Shown: positions 1 through 9,416 of the stretch, in pieces
Numbering within the stretch: position 1 is the stretch's first letter
How the letters are laid out: each line of letters starts with the position of its first letter
Source: Synechococcus sp. ATX 2A4
GTDB lineage: Bacteria > Cyanobacteriota > Cyanobacteriia > PCC-6307 > Cyanobiaceae
Direction: 5' to 3'
Length of the DNA stretch: 64,000 nt
Assembly (NCBI RefSeq): GCF_024346375.1
Contig: NZ_JAGQCV010000003.1
Location: 62,001-126,000, forward strand
Notes under the pieces: generated by a model
The model's input: the letters and a program-made list of their open reading frames with translations, nothing else
What the model was told of the DNA's origin: nothing
Databases searched by the model: none
Translations under genes and position numbers: made by a program

Positions 1-2
1 GA

Positions 3-446
3 GACACCATCTTGATCGCGCGGGCCGCCACGCCCCCGCCCGATGAGGTTCTCGAACTCGGCGCTGGCAACCTTTCGCCCCAGACGATCACCGTGAATGT
101 GATCGGTGAGGTGCGCTCCCCGGGCCGCATTCCTTTGCGCGCCAACACCCCTTTGATGGACGCCCTCCTCACCGCTGGCGGGCCTGACGACTGGCGTGCC
201 GATGAGCGTGGCATTCAGTTGATCCGCGTCAACCGCAACGGCACCGTTGAGCGACGCACCTTTGCTGTCGACTACAGCCAGGGCGTGTCCACGGAGAAAA
301 ACCCACCGTTACGGGAGGGCGACACTGTGCTGGTGAGCCGGAGCCTTTACGGAAAGTCGGTGGACATCCTCAACCAGGTGATCCTGCCGATCGGGCAGCT
401 GCTCAATATCTATGTTCTTTATGACAACATCAACAACAGGTTCTGA
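3..446 (+). CDS. Polysaccharide export (SLBB-domain) protein, 3' part only
   Basis: The frame is open from the first bases of the window, so this is the C-terminal part (about 147 residues) of a longer gene and no start is visible. It shows the end of one SLBB-type repeat (DTILIARA) followed by a complete second repeat running from TITVNVIGEVRSPGRIPL to REGDTVLVSRS. After that comes a hydrophobic tail, VILPIGQLLNIYVLY. Tandem SLBB repeats are typical of Wza-like outer-membrane exporters of capsular or exopolysaccharide. A sulfotransferase-glycosyltransferase gene lies 2 kb downstream on the same strand, which fits a surface-glycan locus. The family is clear; the exported polymer is unknown. 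Confidence 0.85.
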   Translation, partial: DTILIARAATPPPDEVLELGAGNLSPQTITVNVIGEVRSPGRIPLRANTPLMDALLTAGGPDDWRADERGIQLIRVNRNGTVERRTFAVDYSQGVSTEKNPPLREGDTVLVSRSLYGKSVDILNQVILPIGQLLNIYVLYDNINNRF

Positions 447-520
447 GCATCAAGTTCTGAACGGCACTTGCCAAGCAGCCGGTGCCGGTGCCTAAGGTTG
501 AACGCCAGCATGAGGTCGTG

Positions 521-1564
521 ATGGAAAACGATACAAAAGCTGTCTTGCGGGTGATCGGGGTCACGGCTCTCCTGCAGCTGGTCTGGGTGCCAGTGGCCGT
601 CATCGATCGAATGGAGCGCCACCGCGTCAGTCAACTGGTGGTTCCATCCGTCAACCAACCATTCGCCTCGGGGCGCAACCCACCCCCATCGCCACAAGCA
701 GCATTTGACAATCCGGTGCTGTCAGCACTGCTGCTGGATTCCTCAGCGTCCCAATCGGCCACGTCCGATCGCCTAAAGCGCATGGACGCTGCCGCGGCCG
801 CGGCTCTCTCCTCGCCGGAACAGGCAGGTTCTGCCGCGCAGCAGTTCAGTGCTCTTGGCAGCACCCCTTTGCTCGGCAGCGGCACCCCGTCCACCCACTC
901 TCCCTTGGGAAGCGTGGAGGTCTTCCGTGACGCGCTGGGAATTCTTCGGCCGGGCACACCCGCCGGCTTCAGCAAGGCTGATCTGCTGGGCGGGCCGCTC
1001 ACCCTCGCCTCATCCGGGGAAGCGGCCATGCCGGTTCTCGCCAGGGCTGAGCGGGCCCGCTGGGCCAGCAGCGGCGATCAGCTGGCACCGCTCCCCGCCC
1101 ATTGGCGCCAGCCCATGCGCCAAGCGGTGCAGCAACTGGTGTCGCCTGGTCACGAAACGCCTGCCGAGCTCTCCGCGCGGGTAATTCACATTCCTTCAAG
1201 TCGCCTCCGGGCCATGGAGCAGGTCCCCGTTGCGATCCGCGACGACGGGACCGCCACCGTGCTGCGCGCTCCCATCGACAACGCGGCGCTCCAGGAGATT
1301 GAGGGCTGGGCCGCGCGTCAGCCGCTGCCGAAACAAGGGGTCGTGGACACGGCGCTCCTCACCCTGCATCCGATGCCGCACGAACCAGGACCGAGCCCCA
1401 CCCATCCTGCGCACGCCGTGCCCTTGCCCTTGGCCTCAACCCCAGCCCCGGCCCCAGGGCCAAGCGCACCTGCTCCGAGATCGGCAGGGGGATCGGCTGG
1501 CCTGCCTGCCCGCCTGGACAACCCCAGCCCCCCAAGCGATCACCAAGCCGGTCCCCTGCAATGA
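521..1564 (+). CDS. Hypothetical membrane-anchored, proline-rich protein
   Basis: A 347-residue reading frame that I do not recognise. The ATG at 521 is chosen over a GTG at 482 because it puts a hydrophobic segment (VLRVIGVTALLQLVWVPVAVI, about residues 8-28) right after a short polar N-terminus, as in a signal anchor. The rest is Ala/Ser/Pro-rich with few aromatic residues, and the last 70 residues are a Pro-rich low-complexity tail. It follows the polysaccharide exporter by 74 bases on the same strand and could be co-transcribed. The predicted topology is a large periplasmic region on one membrane helix. Frame choice is supported by composition and length; function cannot be inferred. Confidence 0.6.
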   Translation: MENDTKAVLRVIGVTALLQLVWVPVAVIDRMERHRVSQLVVPSVNQPFASGRNPPPSPQAAFDNPVLSALLLDSSASQSATSDRLKRMDAAAAAALSSPEQAGSAAQQFSALGSTPLLGSGTPSTHSPLGSVEVFRDALGILRPGTPAGFSKADLLGGPLTLASSGEAAMPVLARAERARWASSGDQLAPLPAHWRQPMRQAVQQLVSPGHETPAELSARVIHIPSSRLRAMEQVPVAIRDDGTATVLRAPIDNAALQEIEGWAARQPLPKQGVVDTALLTLHPMPHEPGPSPTHPAHAVPLPLASTPAPAPGPSAPAPRSAGGSAGLPARLDNPSPPSDHQAGPLQ

Positions 1565-1683
1565 GGCAACAGGGAGGCAACAGGCAGCCCCACATGAGGC
1601 ACCCCTTCAGGTGGGGGCCAGCTCATGTTGACAACACCCCCTTGATGCACTAATTTGGACAGATACGGATTTTTTAAGGCCTG

Positions 1684-2475
1684 ATGGCAATCCAATCTCA
1701 GCGCGCAGCTCTCGCTGCCGTCGTCGCCATCGCAGCTGGCGCCATTTTCACAGGAGGGGCAAAGGCCGCTCCTGTGTCTGTGACCTTCACAACCACCACC
1801 TTTCCTGAAAAAGCATCATCTGGCTTGCCTGCAACCCAGGATCTCCCCATCGACCTTGATGCGGTATCGTCCCCGGCTTTTTCTGGATATATTTCACGCC
1901 TGAATCCCAACAACCTTCCTGGGGGATTCACCAATACCGGTTTTGCTCCGATGTCAGCTTTTGACGGAGCTACTGGACAAATCTTCAGGCAAGTAAACGG
2001 CCAAAACACATTCCGCTTTCAGTATTCTCAAGTCGGCATCGCCGAAAACGTTACCCCTATTTCTTTCAACAAGACTCTCTCCTCATTCTTCGACAGTTTC
2101 TACCTCACGGGTACCTGCACAGTTTGCGGACCAGGAGCACTGATCCAATCTCAAACCACGACCGCTTTCGGTTCTGCCACTGTGGATAGCAGTACATCTC
2201 CCGCTGAAGGCAGCTACAGCTTCTCTTCCATCACCATTCCAATCACCTATGGAGACACCGGTTTTATCGGAACTCTTCAATATACAGGTATCAATTCCTT
2301 TGAAACAGTGGACAACGAGAGCGAACAATCCGTGATCGCTCCCATTTCCGCCACGGGTACTTTCACCTTGACGGCTGAGCCCATTCCTGCTCCCCTGCCC
2401 CTTGCAGGCGCAGCACTAGCTTTTGGTTGGAGCCGCAAGCTTCGTCGTCGGATCGCCGATCAAACGCTCGCTTGA
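1684..2475 (+). CDS. Secreted protein with PEP-CTERM-like C-terminal sorting signal
   Basis: 263 residues. An N-terminal signal peptide (hydrophobic AALAAVVAIAAGAIF, ending near GGAKA-AP at residues 27-29) is followed by a Ser/Thr/Gly-rich extracellular-type region with an isolated CTVC pair near residue 145. The last 30 residues form a tripartite sorting tail: PIPAPLPL, then the hydrophobic AGAALAFGW, then the basic SRKLRRRI. The same architecture closes the proteins at 19286-20656 and 59522-60208, so this is probably a lineage-specific relative of PEP-CTERM signals, which are processed by an exosortase. Visible GC is lower than in the neighbours. A strong terminator follows. The function of the mature part is unknown. 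Confidence 0.8.
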   Translation: MAIQSQRAALAAVVAIAAGAIFTGGAKAAPVSVTFTTTTFPEKASSGLPATQDLPIDLDAVSSPAFSGYISRLNPNNLPGGFTNTGFAPMSAFDGATGQIFRQVNGQNTFRFQYSQVGIAENVTPISFNKTLSSFFDSFYLTGTCTVCGPGALIQSQTTTAFGSATVDSSTSPAEGSYSFSSITIPITYGDTGFIGTLQYTGINSFETVDNESEQSVIAPISATGTFTLTAEPIPAPLPLAGAALAFGWSRKLRRRIADQTLA

Positions 2476-2495
2476 GCCAATCTGTTTCTACTGAT

Positions 2496-2520
2496 GGGCT
2501 CCCAAGGGAGCCCTTTTTTT
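2496..2520 (+). terminator. Rho-independent terminator
   Basis: GGGCTC and GAGCCC form a perfect stem, extendable to 8 bp on paper, with a short loop, followed by seven T residues. It sits 20 bases after the stop of the secreted protein ending at 2475 and separates it from the sulfotransferase-fusion gene. Confidence 0.9.
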
Positions 2521-2611
2521 ATGTTTGATGTGAGGAACAACCTCTAGGCATGTGCTCTATGCACCTTCCCAATCCACTGCTTGCACGAACACCTTGAATC
2601 TTGAGCCCTTG

Positions 2612-4495
2612 ATGCTGCTGCTTCAAGGCAGGCGGCTTGTCTTGCACACAGGCACCACGAAAACAGGCAGCACCAGCCTGCAGCAATATCTATTCACCAA
2701 TCATGCTGCGCTCAAAGCGCAAGGTATTTTATATCCCACAAGCATTTCGACGTCCGATCAACCTAAGCACCAGTGGCTGATCGAATGCCTAGCACGTAGA
2801 AACCAGGCGGCACTCACATCCGCATGCGAGGAACTCGGCACGGAGCTGGATGAGCAAGTCCACACCGTAGTCCTATCAACTGAAGGACTTTACAATCACT
2901 TCTACGACTATATTCATACTGCCAAAGAAGGATTGGCTCAACTATGCGCCAGCATAGATGTTGAAGTTGTCGTTGTATTTCGCAATCCCTTTGACTTCTC
3001 CCTTTCTTCTTTCAAGCAGGGTCTGATCAATCCTCCAAACAGCTGGTCACCCTACTACGGGCATACACGCAGTTTGGAACAGCTCTGCAGTGATCCAAAG
3101 TGGTTGCAACGGCTTAATTTCCAAGACTTCGTAGAAACCTGGCGCCAACTTGTCGGCAAAGAGGGCATGCGTTGCTTCCCATATTCCAAAGCAATTCTGA
3201 AAACACTATGCAAGCATATTCTTGATTTCGATGTGTCTTCAGAGCATCAATTGCCCAACGCCAACAGGTCGGTTGGCTTGCTGGGCGTGGATCTTCTGCA
3301 TGTGCTGAATCGCCATCAGCTACCAAGCGATCCACGTGCCCTGGCCATTGAGCACGTTCGTTCAATTGATGCTCTAAAAAAAACGCCATTCACTCACAGC
3401 AAGATCTCCCATGCAATTGTCGACAGGCACTGCACGGCAAGTCTGCTGAAGCTCTGTGCCACGACGCCCGAGCTCACCAGCATGGTGGGGAGCCATCTGC
3501 AAGCACTGTCAGCATGGGCAGGTGGCATGCCGATTGGATTCAAGCGAGATAGAACGGACACAGCATTTCTTCTTTGCCTCGAAGCAGGCTTCATTGAGGA
3601 GCAGACGATCCTGCTGGTTCAGAGCCTACGTCTGTTCGGAGGTTGTTATTCAGCCTGCCCAATCTATCTTGTCTGTCCTCGGCCGCACAGAGCCCCATCG
3701 AAAAGAACGATCCAAACACTTGAGTTGATGGGTACCAATGTGATCATTGAAAACCTAAACCACTCATTAGATCACTTTCCATATGCCAACAAAGCCTATG
3801 CGCTGGCCCACCTTGAGGAGCACAGCAATGAGCAACAGATCGTATTTCTAGACTCCGACACTTTGGTGCTGGATGAACCTCGGTCTTTGGCAATCTCTCA
3901 TCAGCATGATTTCGCCGCCAGGCCTGTTGATGTGCGGGGAATCTGCAGCAGCCCACTCGACAACCACTATCACAGCTATTGGGAACAGCTGTGTGCACTC
4001 GCTGGTGTTTCGATCGAGGCGTTACCTTGCATCCTCACCGGCGTGAGCAAGGAAGCCATTCATGCCAACTACAACGGGGGACTGCTGGTGGTGCGCCGGT
4101 CATTGGGGTTCGGCAGCCGCTGGCAGAATCTGATCGAGCAGGCGTGGGAAAAAGAGATCACTCCAAAGCCTGGCAATTTCTGGGGCTCAGGGCAATCCAC
4201 GTTCGCGGTGGCGGCCCATTCAATCAGTTCACGGGTTCATCTACTCCCAGAGGGTTACAACATCCCTCTCCATTCCCCAGCACCCGGCCTGGATCTGCCA
4301 CCACCAGAACATCCAAAGCACGCTCACTATCACTGGTTACTGGAAACAGAGCATTTCTCACAAGGTCTCCAACAACTCCTGCGCCTGGAACTTTCCAGCC
4401 ACTGCCGAACCTTCCTCCAGGCCATGAAACCATTCCAGCATCGCCGTGGCGGTTCGCACACCGGCTTTCCCGAGAGCCCACAATCGGCGGCTTGA
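2612..4495 (+). CDS. Sulfotransferase-like / glycosyltransferase-like fusion protein
   Basis: 627 residues from the ATG at 2612; a GTG at 2552 would add 20 residues. The N-terminal half begins with HTGTTKTGSTSLQQYL at residues 12-27, which resembles the 5'-phosphosulfate-binding loop of PAPS-dependent sulfotransferases. It continues with VVVVFRNPFDFSLSSFKQG, like the 3'-phosphate-binding strand and helix with its Arg and Ser. From about residue 320 a second domain starts (DTAFLLCLEAGFIEEQ) with IVFLDSDTLVL near residue 413; this DxD motif is typical of metal-dependent GT-A glycosyltransferases. A single chain could therefore add a sugar and sulfate a glycan. Base composition is lower in GC than the core genes. 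Both domain calls rest on motifs only. Confidence 0.72.
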   Translation: MLLLQGRRLVLHTGTTKTGSTSLQQYLFTNHAALKAQGILYPTSISTSDQPKHQWLIECLARRNQAALTSACEELGTELDEQVHTVVLSTEGLYNHFYDYIHTAKEGLAQLCASIDVEVVVVFRNPFDFSLSSFKQGLINPPNSWSPYYGHTRSLEQLCSDPKWLQRLNFQDFVETWRQLVGKEGMRCFPYSKAILKTLCKHILDFDVSSEHQLPNANRSVGLLGVDLLHVLNRHQLPSDPRALAIEHVRSIDALKKTPFTHSKISHAIVDRHCTASLLKLCATTPELTSMVGSHLQALSAWAGGMPIGFKRDRTDTAFLLCLEAGFIEEQTILLVQSLRLFGGCYSACPIYLVCPRPHRAPSKRTIQTLELMGTNVIIENLNHSLDHFPYANKAYALAHLEEHSNEQQIVFLDSDTLVLDEPRSLAISHQHDFAARPVDVRGICSSPLDNHYHSYWEQLCALAGVSIEALPCILTGVSKEAIHANYNGGLLVVRRSLGFGSRWQNLIEQAWEKEITPKPGNFWGSGQSTFAVAAHSISSRVHLLPEGYNIPLHSPAPGLDLPPPEHPKHAHYHWLLETEHFSQGLQQLLRLELSSHCRTFLQAMKPFQHRRGGSHTGFPESPQSAA

Positions 4496-4667
4496 CCAAC
4501 ACAGGGCGGGGACGCGGCCTGTAGCACCATCCCCGTCGGAGCACTGGAATCGGCGCTCTGTCCAGGCCGCTGGCGATCGCGCCCGATGGCCAATGGCCAC
4601 TGCCCTAAGGCCAGAAGGTTTCCGTCCCCAGGAAAGCTGGTAAGATCCGTCAAGAAAATGGCTTGTT

Positions 4668-5948
4668 GTGAAAGGATCCTGCTTGTTGCGGAATGTTCCT
4701 TTCACCGATGGGCTACGTAGCACTTTTTTTTCGAGGGATGCTCGGTTGAGAGATCGCCTGCTCAACATCTCTCTGTTGCACAGTCGACGGGCCCGGGCCC
4801 AGGCGTTAGCTCTCGCTATTGCTCCGGCCATTGTTCTGCCCGGTGTTGCCCACGCTTCAGCGCAGCCTTCCTGGAGCGGGGGTGCCGCACCAGGCCTCTC
4901 CACCCCCCAATGGCGCCCGGTCGCCGTGGAAAGCGCCCCAGCAGCTTGGAAGGTAGTCAACACCGACGGCCCGGCAAACGCCGCGTCCAAGCCATGGACC
5001 AACAGCGGCGACGTTGGGAGCGCAGAGTCAACCCCCGCCACTCCCGCGCCTGGCTGGCAGACCACGGCGGAGTCGGAGCCGCTCCCCACCGGCAGCAGCG
5101 CGCCCACGTTGTTCACCCCGGCAGAAACGGCGGCCGCCGCCATTCCCCAGCCCGTGCAGGTGATGGCCCTCTCGCGGGGAATCACAGTGAACCGGGAGCT
5201 CTATCCCGATGTTGCGCTCACGATCCCGAGTGGGTTCAAACGGGATCCACAGCGCTTCCTCACGGTGTCCATTGATGGCGCTGAGCGGGTCAGAAAGGAG
5301 TTTTTCCCTGCCGATTGTGACCGCAACGATTGCGCCGATATTGAGCTCAATTTTGAGCTCGCCCTGTTGCAGTCTGGTCCGGTAAGCCTAGAACTGCTTT
5401 ACAACATCGGTGATGTCACCAGCCGCAACGGCTCCGGTTTATCCGCGCAAAGCCTAGGGTTTCGATTGGCTGGAAATCTCTCAAAAACCGTTGGCATCGC
5501 AGTTGGCGGCGAATCACTGGTGAACCTGAATCCAAGCAGCCCCTGCCTGGACATCAACCAAGCCTGCGGTCAACTCAAAGGCCGCACCTTGTTCGCCGTG
5601 GCCTCTGCAGCCTTCCCCCTCTCCAGCCGCCCAAATCCCCCGGTGATCACAGTCACTGCTGGGGCGGGCAACGGCTACTACGGCTACAACGGCAGCGCCA
5701 GCGATAACCAGTGGGGGCCGATCGGCAGCGTGTCCTATGCATTTAACAACCGCGTGTCTGTCGGGGTTGAATACAGCGGCTATGCAATCAGCGCGGGTGT
5801 ATCAGTACGCCCGCTGGAATCCTTCCCACTCACCGCATCACTGTTTGCCACTGACTTCCTCGGCAATCTGCCCAACAACATTGAAGGGTCCTGCGGCAAT
5901 CAGTCGTGCTCGCTGCGCGTCCTAGGACGCGTGACCTATTCGTTCTGA
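4668..5948 (+). CDS. Putative outer-membrane beta-barrel protein
   Basis: 426 residues from GTG 4668. The true start may lie further in, because the probable signal peptide (ALALAIAPAIVLPGVAHASA) only begins near residue 45. A Pro/Ala-rich linker of about 100 residues leads to a domain with alternating hydrophobic and polar strands (for example VSVGVEYSGYAISAGVSVRP), four paired cysteines, and a final VLGRVTYSF. The aromatic last residue, a terminal Phe, is the usual outer-membrane insertion signal of Gram-negative beta-barrels. It neighbours the polysaccharide genes but has its own upstream spacer. No specific family is recognised; a secreted surface-layer-associated protein is an alternative. 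Confidence 0.6.
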   Translation: MKGSCLLRNVPFTDGLRSTFFSRDARLRDRLLNISLLHSRRARAQALALAIAPAIVLPGVAHASAQPSWSGGAAPGLSTPQWRPVAVESAPAAWKVVNTDGPANAASKPWTNSGDVGSAESTPATPAPGWQTTAESEPLPTGSSAPTLFTPAETAAAAIPQPVQVMALSRGITVNRELYPDVALTIPSGFKRDPQRFLTVSIDGAERVRKEFFPADCDRNDCADIELNFELALLQSGPVSLELLYNIGDVTSRNGSGLSAQSLGFRLAGNLSKTVGIAVGGESLVNLNPSSPCLDINQACGQLKGRTLFAVASAAFPLSSRPNPPVITVTAGAGNGYYGYNGSASDNQWGPIGSVSYAFNNRVSVGVEYSGYAISAGVSVRPLESFPLTASLFATDFLGNLPNNIEGSCGNQSCSLRVLGRVTYSF

Positions 5949-5953
5949 GGGCC

Positions 5954-6517
5954 TCAGGCGGGCTCTGCCACCTGCTCGATCGCCGCCGCGATTGCGACGC
6001 GCTGCTCGGTGTCGTAGCCCCAACGATCCAGGAAGGCCACGTCGTCACCGCGGCCGGCCGTGGCCTCCAACAGGGTTTCCAGCCGTTCCTTCACCGCCTG
6101 GGGCTCCAGCAGGCGCAGCAGCTCCAGGCAGCGCTGGTGCACCCGTTCGGAACTGGCCTGCATGGCCCCATCCTCCTGGCGCTGATGGTGCAACGCCATC
6201 GCCGTGCTCATCGCCAGGTTGCAGGCCGTGAGATCGACAACCCCGGCTCCCGCCTGGCGCAACTGCCACACCAGGCCATCGGGCAGGCGGTCCATCAGGG
6301 GGGAATCGCCGGCCAGTGCCACCACGAAGAACCCGCGGGCGCCGTCGCGGCTCTGCACCAGCTCCCCCACCCGATCAGCCAGCACTTCGTCGCTCAGCTC
6401 GCCGTTCTCCCACAACCCCAGCCACTGGGCCGTGATCTCCATGGCCTGCGGAAAACTGGGAACAGCGGCGGGGCTTCCGGCCCCTGCAACGAATGAAGCC
6501 GGGGTGGAGGCAGACAT
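5954..6517 (-). CDS. Conserved cyanobacterial hypothetical protein
   Basis: 187 residues. The frame stays open further upstream, but the ATG at 6517 is preferred because a longer form would run into era, which is divergently transcribed from 6549. The protein is mainly alpha-helical and acidic, with no signal peptide, membrane segment or catalytic motif that I recognise. It contains conserved-looking stretches such as AMEITAQWLGLWENGELSD and FLDRWGYDTEQRVAIA. It is convergent with the beta-barrel gene, with only five bases between the stops. The function is unknown. Confidence 0.7.
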   Translation of the reverse strand: MSASTPASFVAGAGSPAAVPSFPQAMEITAQWLGLWENGELSDEVLADRVGELVQSRDGARGFFVVALAGDSPLMDRLPDGLVWQLRQAGAGVVDLTACNLAMSTAMALHHQRQEDGAMQASSERVHQRCLELLRLLEPQAVKERLETLLEATAGRGDDVAFLDRWGYDTEQRVAIAAAIEQVAEPA

Positions 6518-6548
6518 CGACGGCCCGTGGGGTGACACTGTTGAAGTT

Positions 6549-7562
6549 ATGCATTCTCCGCTCCTACCGGCGACCCATCCGCCCGACTTCCGCTCCGGGT
6601 TCGTGGCCCTGGTGGGGCGGCCCAACGTCGGCAAATCAACGCTGCTCAACCAGCTGGTGGGGGAGAAGGTGGCGATCACCTCCCCCGTGGCCCAGACCAC
6701 CCGCAACCGTCTGCGGGCGATCCTCACCACCCCTGCCGCCCAGCTGGTGCTGCTCGACACCCCCGGCATTCACAAGCCCCATCACCTGCTGGGGGAGCGG
6801 CTGGTGCGCAGCGCCCGCTCCGCCATCGGCGACGTGGACGTGGTGCTGCTGCTGGTGGATGGCAGCGAGCTGGCCGGACGCGGCGATGGCTTCATTGTGG
6901 AGCTGCTGCGCCAGAGCCGCAGGCCGGTGCTGGTGGCCTTGAACAAATGGGACCTGGTGGACCCAGCCGACGCCACCGCCCTGCAGCGCAGCTATGACGC
7001 CTTGCTGAACGACCGTGGAACCACCGGCTTCCGCGGCGACGAGCCCGGCGGCGCCCCTGCTGATGCCGCCAACGGCGCAGGTGCCATGGCAGCCCTGGCC
7101 CCCTTCGCCGAACTGTTCCCTTGCAGCGCCACCACCGGCGAGGGCTGCGAGGCGTTGGTGGCGGCCCTCACGGCACGGCTGCCGGTGGGTCCGGCGCTCT
7201 ACCCGGCCGACACCATCAGCGACCAGCCGGAGCAGCTGCTGATCGCCGAACTGATCCGCGAGCAGGTGCTCACCCTCACCCGCGAGGAGATGCCCCACTC
7301 GGTGGCGGTGCAGGTGGAGCGGATCGTGGAAGACGGCAAACGCACGGCCGTGCTCGCCACGGTGGTGGTGGAGCGCTCCAGCCAGAAGGGCATCCTGATC
7401 GGCAAGGGCGGCTCCATGCTGCGCGACATCGGCAGCGGCGCCCGCGCCCAGATGCAGAAGGTGTTCGAGGGGCCCGTGTACCTCGAACTGTTCGTGAAAG
7501 TGGTGCCGAACTGGCGCCGCAACCCGGCGCGGCTGGCGGAGCTGGGCTACCGGGAGGAGTGA
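6549..7562 (+). CDS. era: GTPase Era
   Basis: 337 residues from ATG 6549. Era binds GTP and the 3' end of 16S rRNA and assists 30S subunit maturation. GTPase motifs are intact: GRPNVGKS (G1), DTPG (G3), NKWD (G4) and SATTGEG (G5). The C-terminal KH RNA-binding domain shows the ILIGKGGSMLRDIG loop. It is slightly longer than typical Era (about 300 residues) because of an Ala/Gly-rich insertion of about 25 residues between the G4 and G5 motifs (FRGDEPGGAPADAANGAG). It probably heads a run of same-strand genes through trmD and ispF. Confidence 0.97.
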   Translation: MHSPLLPATHPPDFRSGFVALVGRPNVGKSTLLNQLVGEKVAITSPVAQTTRNRLRAILTTPAAQLVLLDTPGIHKPHHLLGERLVRSARSAIGDVDVVLLLVDGSELAGRGDGFIVELLRQSRRPVLVALNKWDLVDPADATALQRSYDALLNDRGTTGFRGDEPGGAPADAANGAGAMAALAPFAELFPCSATTGEGCEALVAALTARLPVGPALYPADTISDQPEQLLIAELIREQVLTLTREEMPHSVAVQVERIVEDGKRTAVLATVVVERSSQKGILIGKGGSMLRDIGSGARAQMQKVFEGPVYLELFVKVVPNWRRNPARLAELGYREE

Positions 7563-7691
7563 AGCCAGCCGACGGGCCACGCATGCTGCGCAGTGGCGTG
7601 CTCGGCCTTGCCGCATGGCGGCCCTGAGCCGTGCTTCGGCCGCGCCTCCCTGAGCCGTGCTTCAGGATGGGCGCACCGCCCGCCCGCCGCC

Positions 7692-8165
7692 ATGACCGGC
7701 TCCAGCCCCGCTTTTCCGCCGGCGGACCTGCCCGCCTTTCTGCAGCTCTGCGCCGGCCGCTGGATGGGTCTGCGCAGCACATTGGCGGGCAGCGCCAGCA
7801 GCGACCCTGACGACGGCGCCGCTCCCTTGAGCGAGCGGGGGGAGGTGGAGGTGACGCTGCTGGCGGCAGGCGCGGCAGGCGACCTGGGCGGCCTGCAGGT
7901 GAACGCCCCCGAGGGCATCCACAGCACACTTGGTTTTGACGGCGACGGTGGCCTGCGCGGCGCAGCCGGGCCGATCGGCCGCTGGCAGCTCTGGCCCGAC
8001 GGCAGCCTGGAACTGGAGCTGCAGCGCCATGAAGGGCTTGTGCGGGAACGCATCTGGTTCACCAAGCCGAACCTGCGGCTGCGCAGCAGCGTGGAGCACC
8101 GCGCCGATGGCAGCGCCGCTGTGGCCAGCTTCTGCAGCGAGATCCGCCGCGTGAGCGCCTCCTGA
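7692..8165 (+). CDS. CpcS/CpeS-type phycobiliprotein lyase
   Basis: 157 residues from ATG 7692. The pattern is that of the lipocalin-fold S-type lyases, which attach phycobilins to cysteines of phycobiliproteins: an N-terminal helix with FLQLCAGRWMGLRSTL, then SERGEVEV, then strands such as GRWQLWPDGSLELELQ, RIWFTKPNLRLRSSVE and ASFCSEIRR. The length is right for the family (150-200). It overlaps nothing and is followed by trmD after five bases, so the two are probably co-transcribed. The subtype (CpcS, CpcU or CpeS) and substrate cannot be told from this window, which has no phycobiliprotein structural genes. Confidence 0.75.
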   Translation: MTGSSPAFPPADLPAFLQLCAGRWMGLRSTLAGSASSDPDDGAAPLSERGEVEVTLLAAGAAGDLGGLQVNAPEGIHSTLGFDGDGGLRGAAGPIGRWQLWPDGSLELELQRHEGLVRERIWFTKPNLRLRSSVEHRADGSAAVASFCSEIRRVSAS

Positions 8166-8170
8166 GCACC

Positions 8171-8908
8171 GTGAACGGCCTGCGGATCGATGTGGTGACG
8201 CTGGTGCCGGAGGCCTTCGAGCCCCTGCGCGGGCTCGGGGTGATCGGCCGCTCGTTCGCCGCCGGACGGGCCAGCCTGCACACCCACAACCCCCGCGATT
8301 TCGCCACCGACCGCTACCGCAAGGTGGACGATGTGCCCTACGGCGGAGGTGCGGGCATGGTGCTCAAACCCGAGCCCGTGTTCGCCGCCTTCGAGGCCAT
8401 CCCGCAACTGGAGCGGCGCACGGTCTTGCTGATGAGCCCGCAGGGCCAGCCTCTGCAGCAGGCCCACCTGCGCCACTGGGCCACCAGCTGCGACCAGCTA
8501 GTGCTGCTCTGCGGCCACTACGAGGGCTTCGACGAACGCATCCGCAGCCTGGCCGATGCGGAGGTGTCGATTGGCGACTTCGTGCTCACCGGCGGAGAGC
8601 TGCCGGCGATGACCGTGATCAACGGGGTGGTGCGGCTGCTGCCCGGCACGGTGGGCACCGCCGCCTCGCTCGACGACGAAAGCCACAGCGCCCTGCTGCT
8701 GGAGCATCCCCAATACACCCGCCCGGCCAGCTTTCGCGGCCTGGAGGTGCCCCAGGTGCTGCGCAACGGCAACCACGCCGTGATCGCCCGCTGGCGCCAC
8801 GATCAGCAGCTGGAACGCACCCGCGAGCGCCGCCCCGATCTCTACCAGCGCTGGCTGGAGCAGGGGGAGGCCACGGGCGACGCGTCCGGGCGGGGAGAAT
8901 GCCCATGA
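8171..8908 (+). CDS. trmD: tRNA (guanine-N1)-methyltransferase TrmD
   Basis: 245 residues from GTG 8171. TrmD methylates G37 of tRNAs using SAM and prevents frameshifting. Family signatures present are the start [30 protein letters not shown], the trefoil-knot SAM site [13 protein letters not shown], and [15 protein letters not shown] followed by LLPGTVG. The C-terminal domain ends with a short polar tail. The length is normal. It follows the lyase by five bases and precedes ispF by 28 bases on the same strand. Confidence 0.97.
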   Translation: MNGLRIDVVTLVPEAFEPLRGLGVIGRSFAAGRASLHTHNPRDFATDRYRKVDDVPYGGGAGMVLKPEPVFAAFEAIPQLERRTVLLMSPQGQPLQQAHLRHWATSCDQLVLLCGHYEGFDERIRSLADAEVSIGDFVLTGGELPAMTVINGVVRLLPGTVGTAASLDDESHSALLLEHPQYTRPASFRGLEVPQVLRNGNHAVIARWRHDQQLERTRERRPDLYQRWLEQGEATGDASGRGECP

Positions 8909-8936
8909 TGGCTCCGCTTCGCCCCACGGCTTCGGC

Positions 8937-9416
8937 ATGCAGCTGCGCATCGGCAACGGCTACGACATCCACCGGCTGGTGAGCGGGCGCCCCCTGATCC
9001 TCGGGGGCATCCGGCTCGACCATCCGCTCGGCCTCGACGGCCACAGCGACGCCGACGTGCTGGTGCATGCGCTGATGGATGCCCTCCTGGGCGCCCTCAG
9101 CCTCGGCGACATCGGCCGCCATTTTCCGCCGGAGGACCCGCGCTGGAAAGGCGCCGACAGCCTGCAACTGCTGGAGCGGGTGATGGAGCTGGTGCGCGCG
9201 CGGGGCTGGCAGGTGGTGAACGTGGATGCGGTGGTGGTGGCGGAGCAGCCCAAGCTCAAGCCCCACATCGAGGCCATGCGTGCCGCCATCGCCGCCCGGC
9301 TGGCGGTGGAGCCCGACCAGGTGGGGGTGAAAGCCACCACCAACGAAGGTCTGGGGCCCACCGGCCGGCAGGAGGGCATCGCCTGCCACGCCGTCGCCCT
9401 GCTGCAAAAACCATGA
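8937..9416 (+). CDS. ispF: 2-C-methyl-D-erythritol 2,4-cyclodiphosphate synthase
   Basis: 159 residues. IspF converts CDP-ME 2-phosphate to ME-cPP in the plastid-type (MEP) isoprenoid pathway that supplies carotenoids, the chlorophyll phytyl tail and quinones. The zinc site is visible as GYDIHR near the start and [18 protein letters not shown], and the C-terminal signature [17 protein letters not shown] is intact. The length is typical (about 157). Its stop overlaps the start of the next gene (ATGA at 9413), implying translational coupling. Confidence 0.97.
   Translation: MQLRIGNGYDIHRLVSGRPLILGGIRLDHPLGLDGHSDADVLVHALMDALLGALSLGDIGRHFPPEDPRWKGADSLQLLERVMELVRARGWQVVNVDAVVVAEQPKLKPHIEAMRAAIAARLAVEPDQVGVKATTNEGLGPTGRQEGIACHAVALLQKP

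Noticed and set aside
7620-7665. Direct repeat CTGAGCCGTGCTTC between era and the lyase gene
   Set aside because: Two short copies in a spacer with no associated gene or hairpin; not distinguishable from chance or minor slippage.
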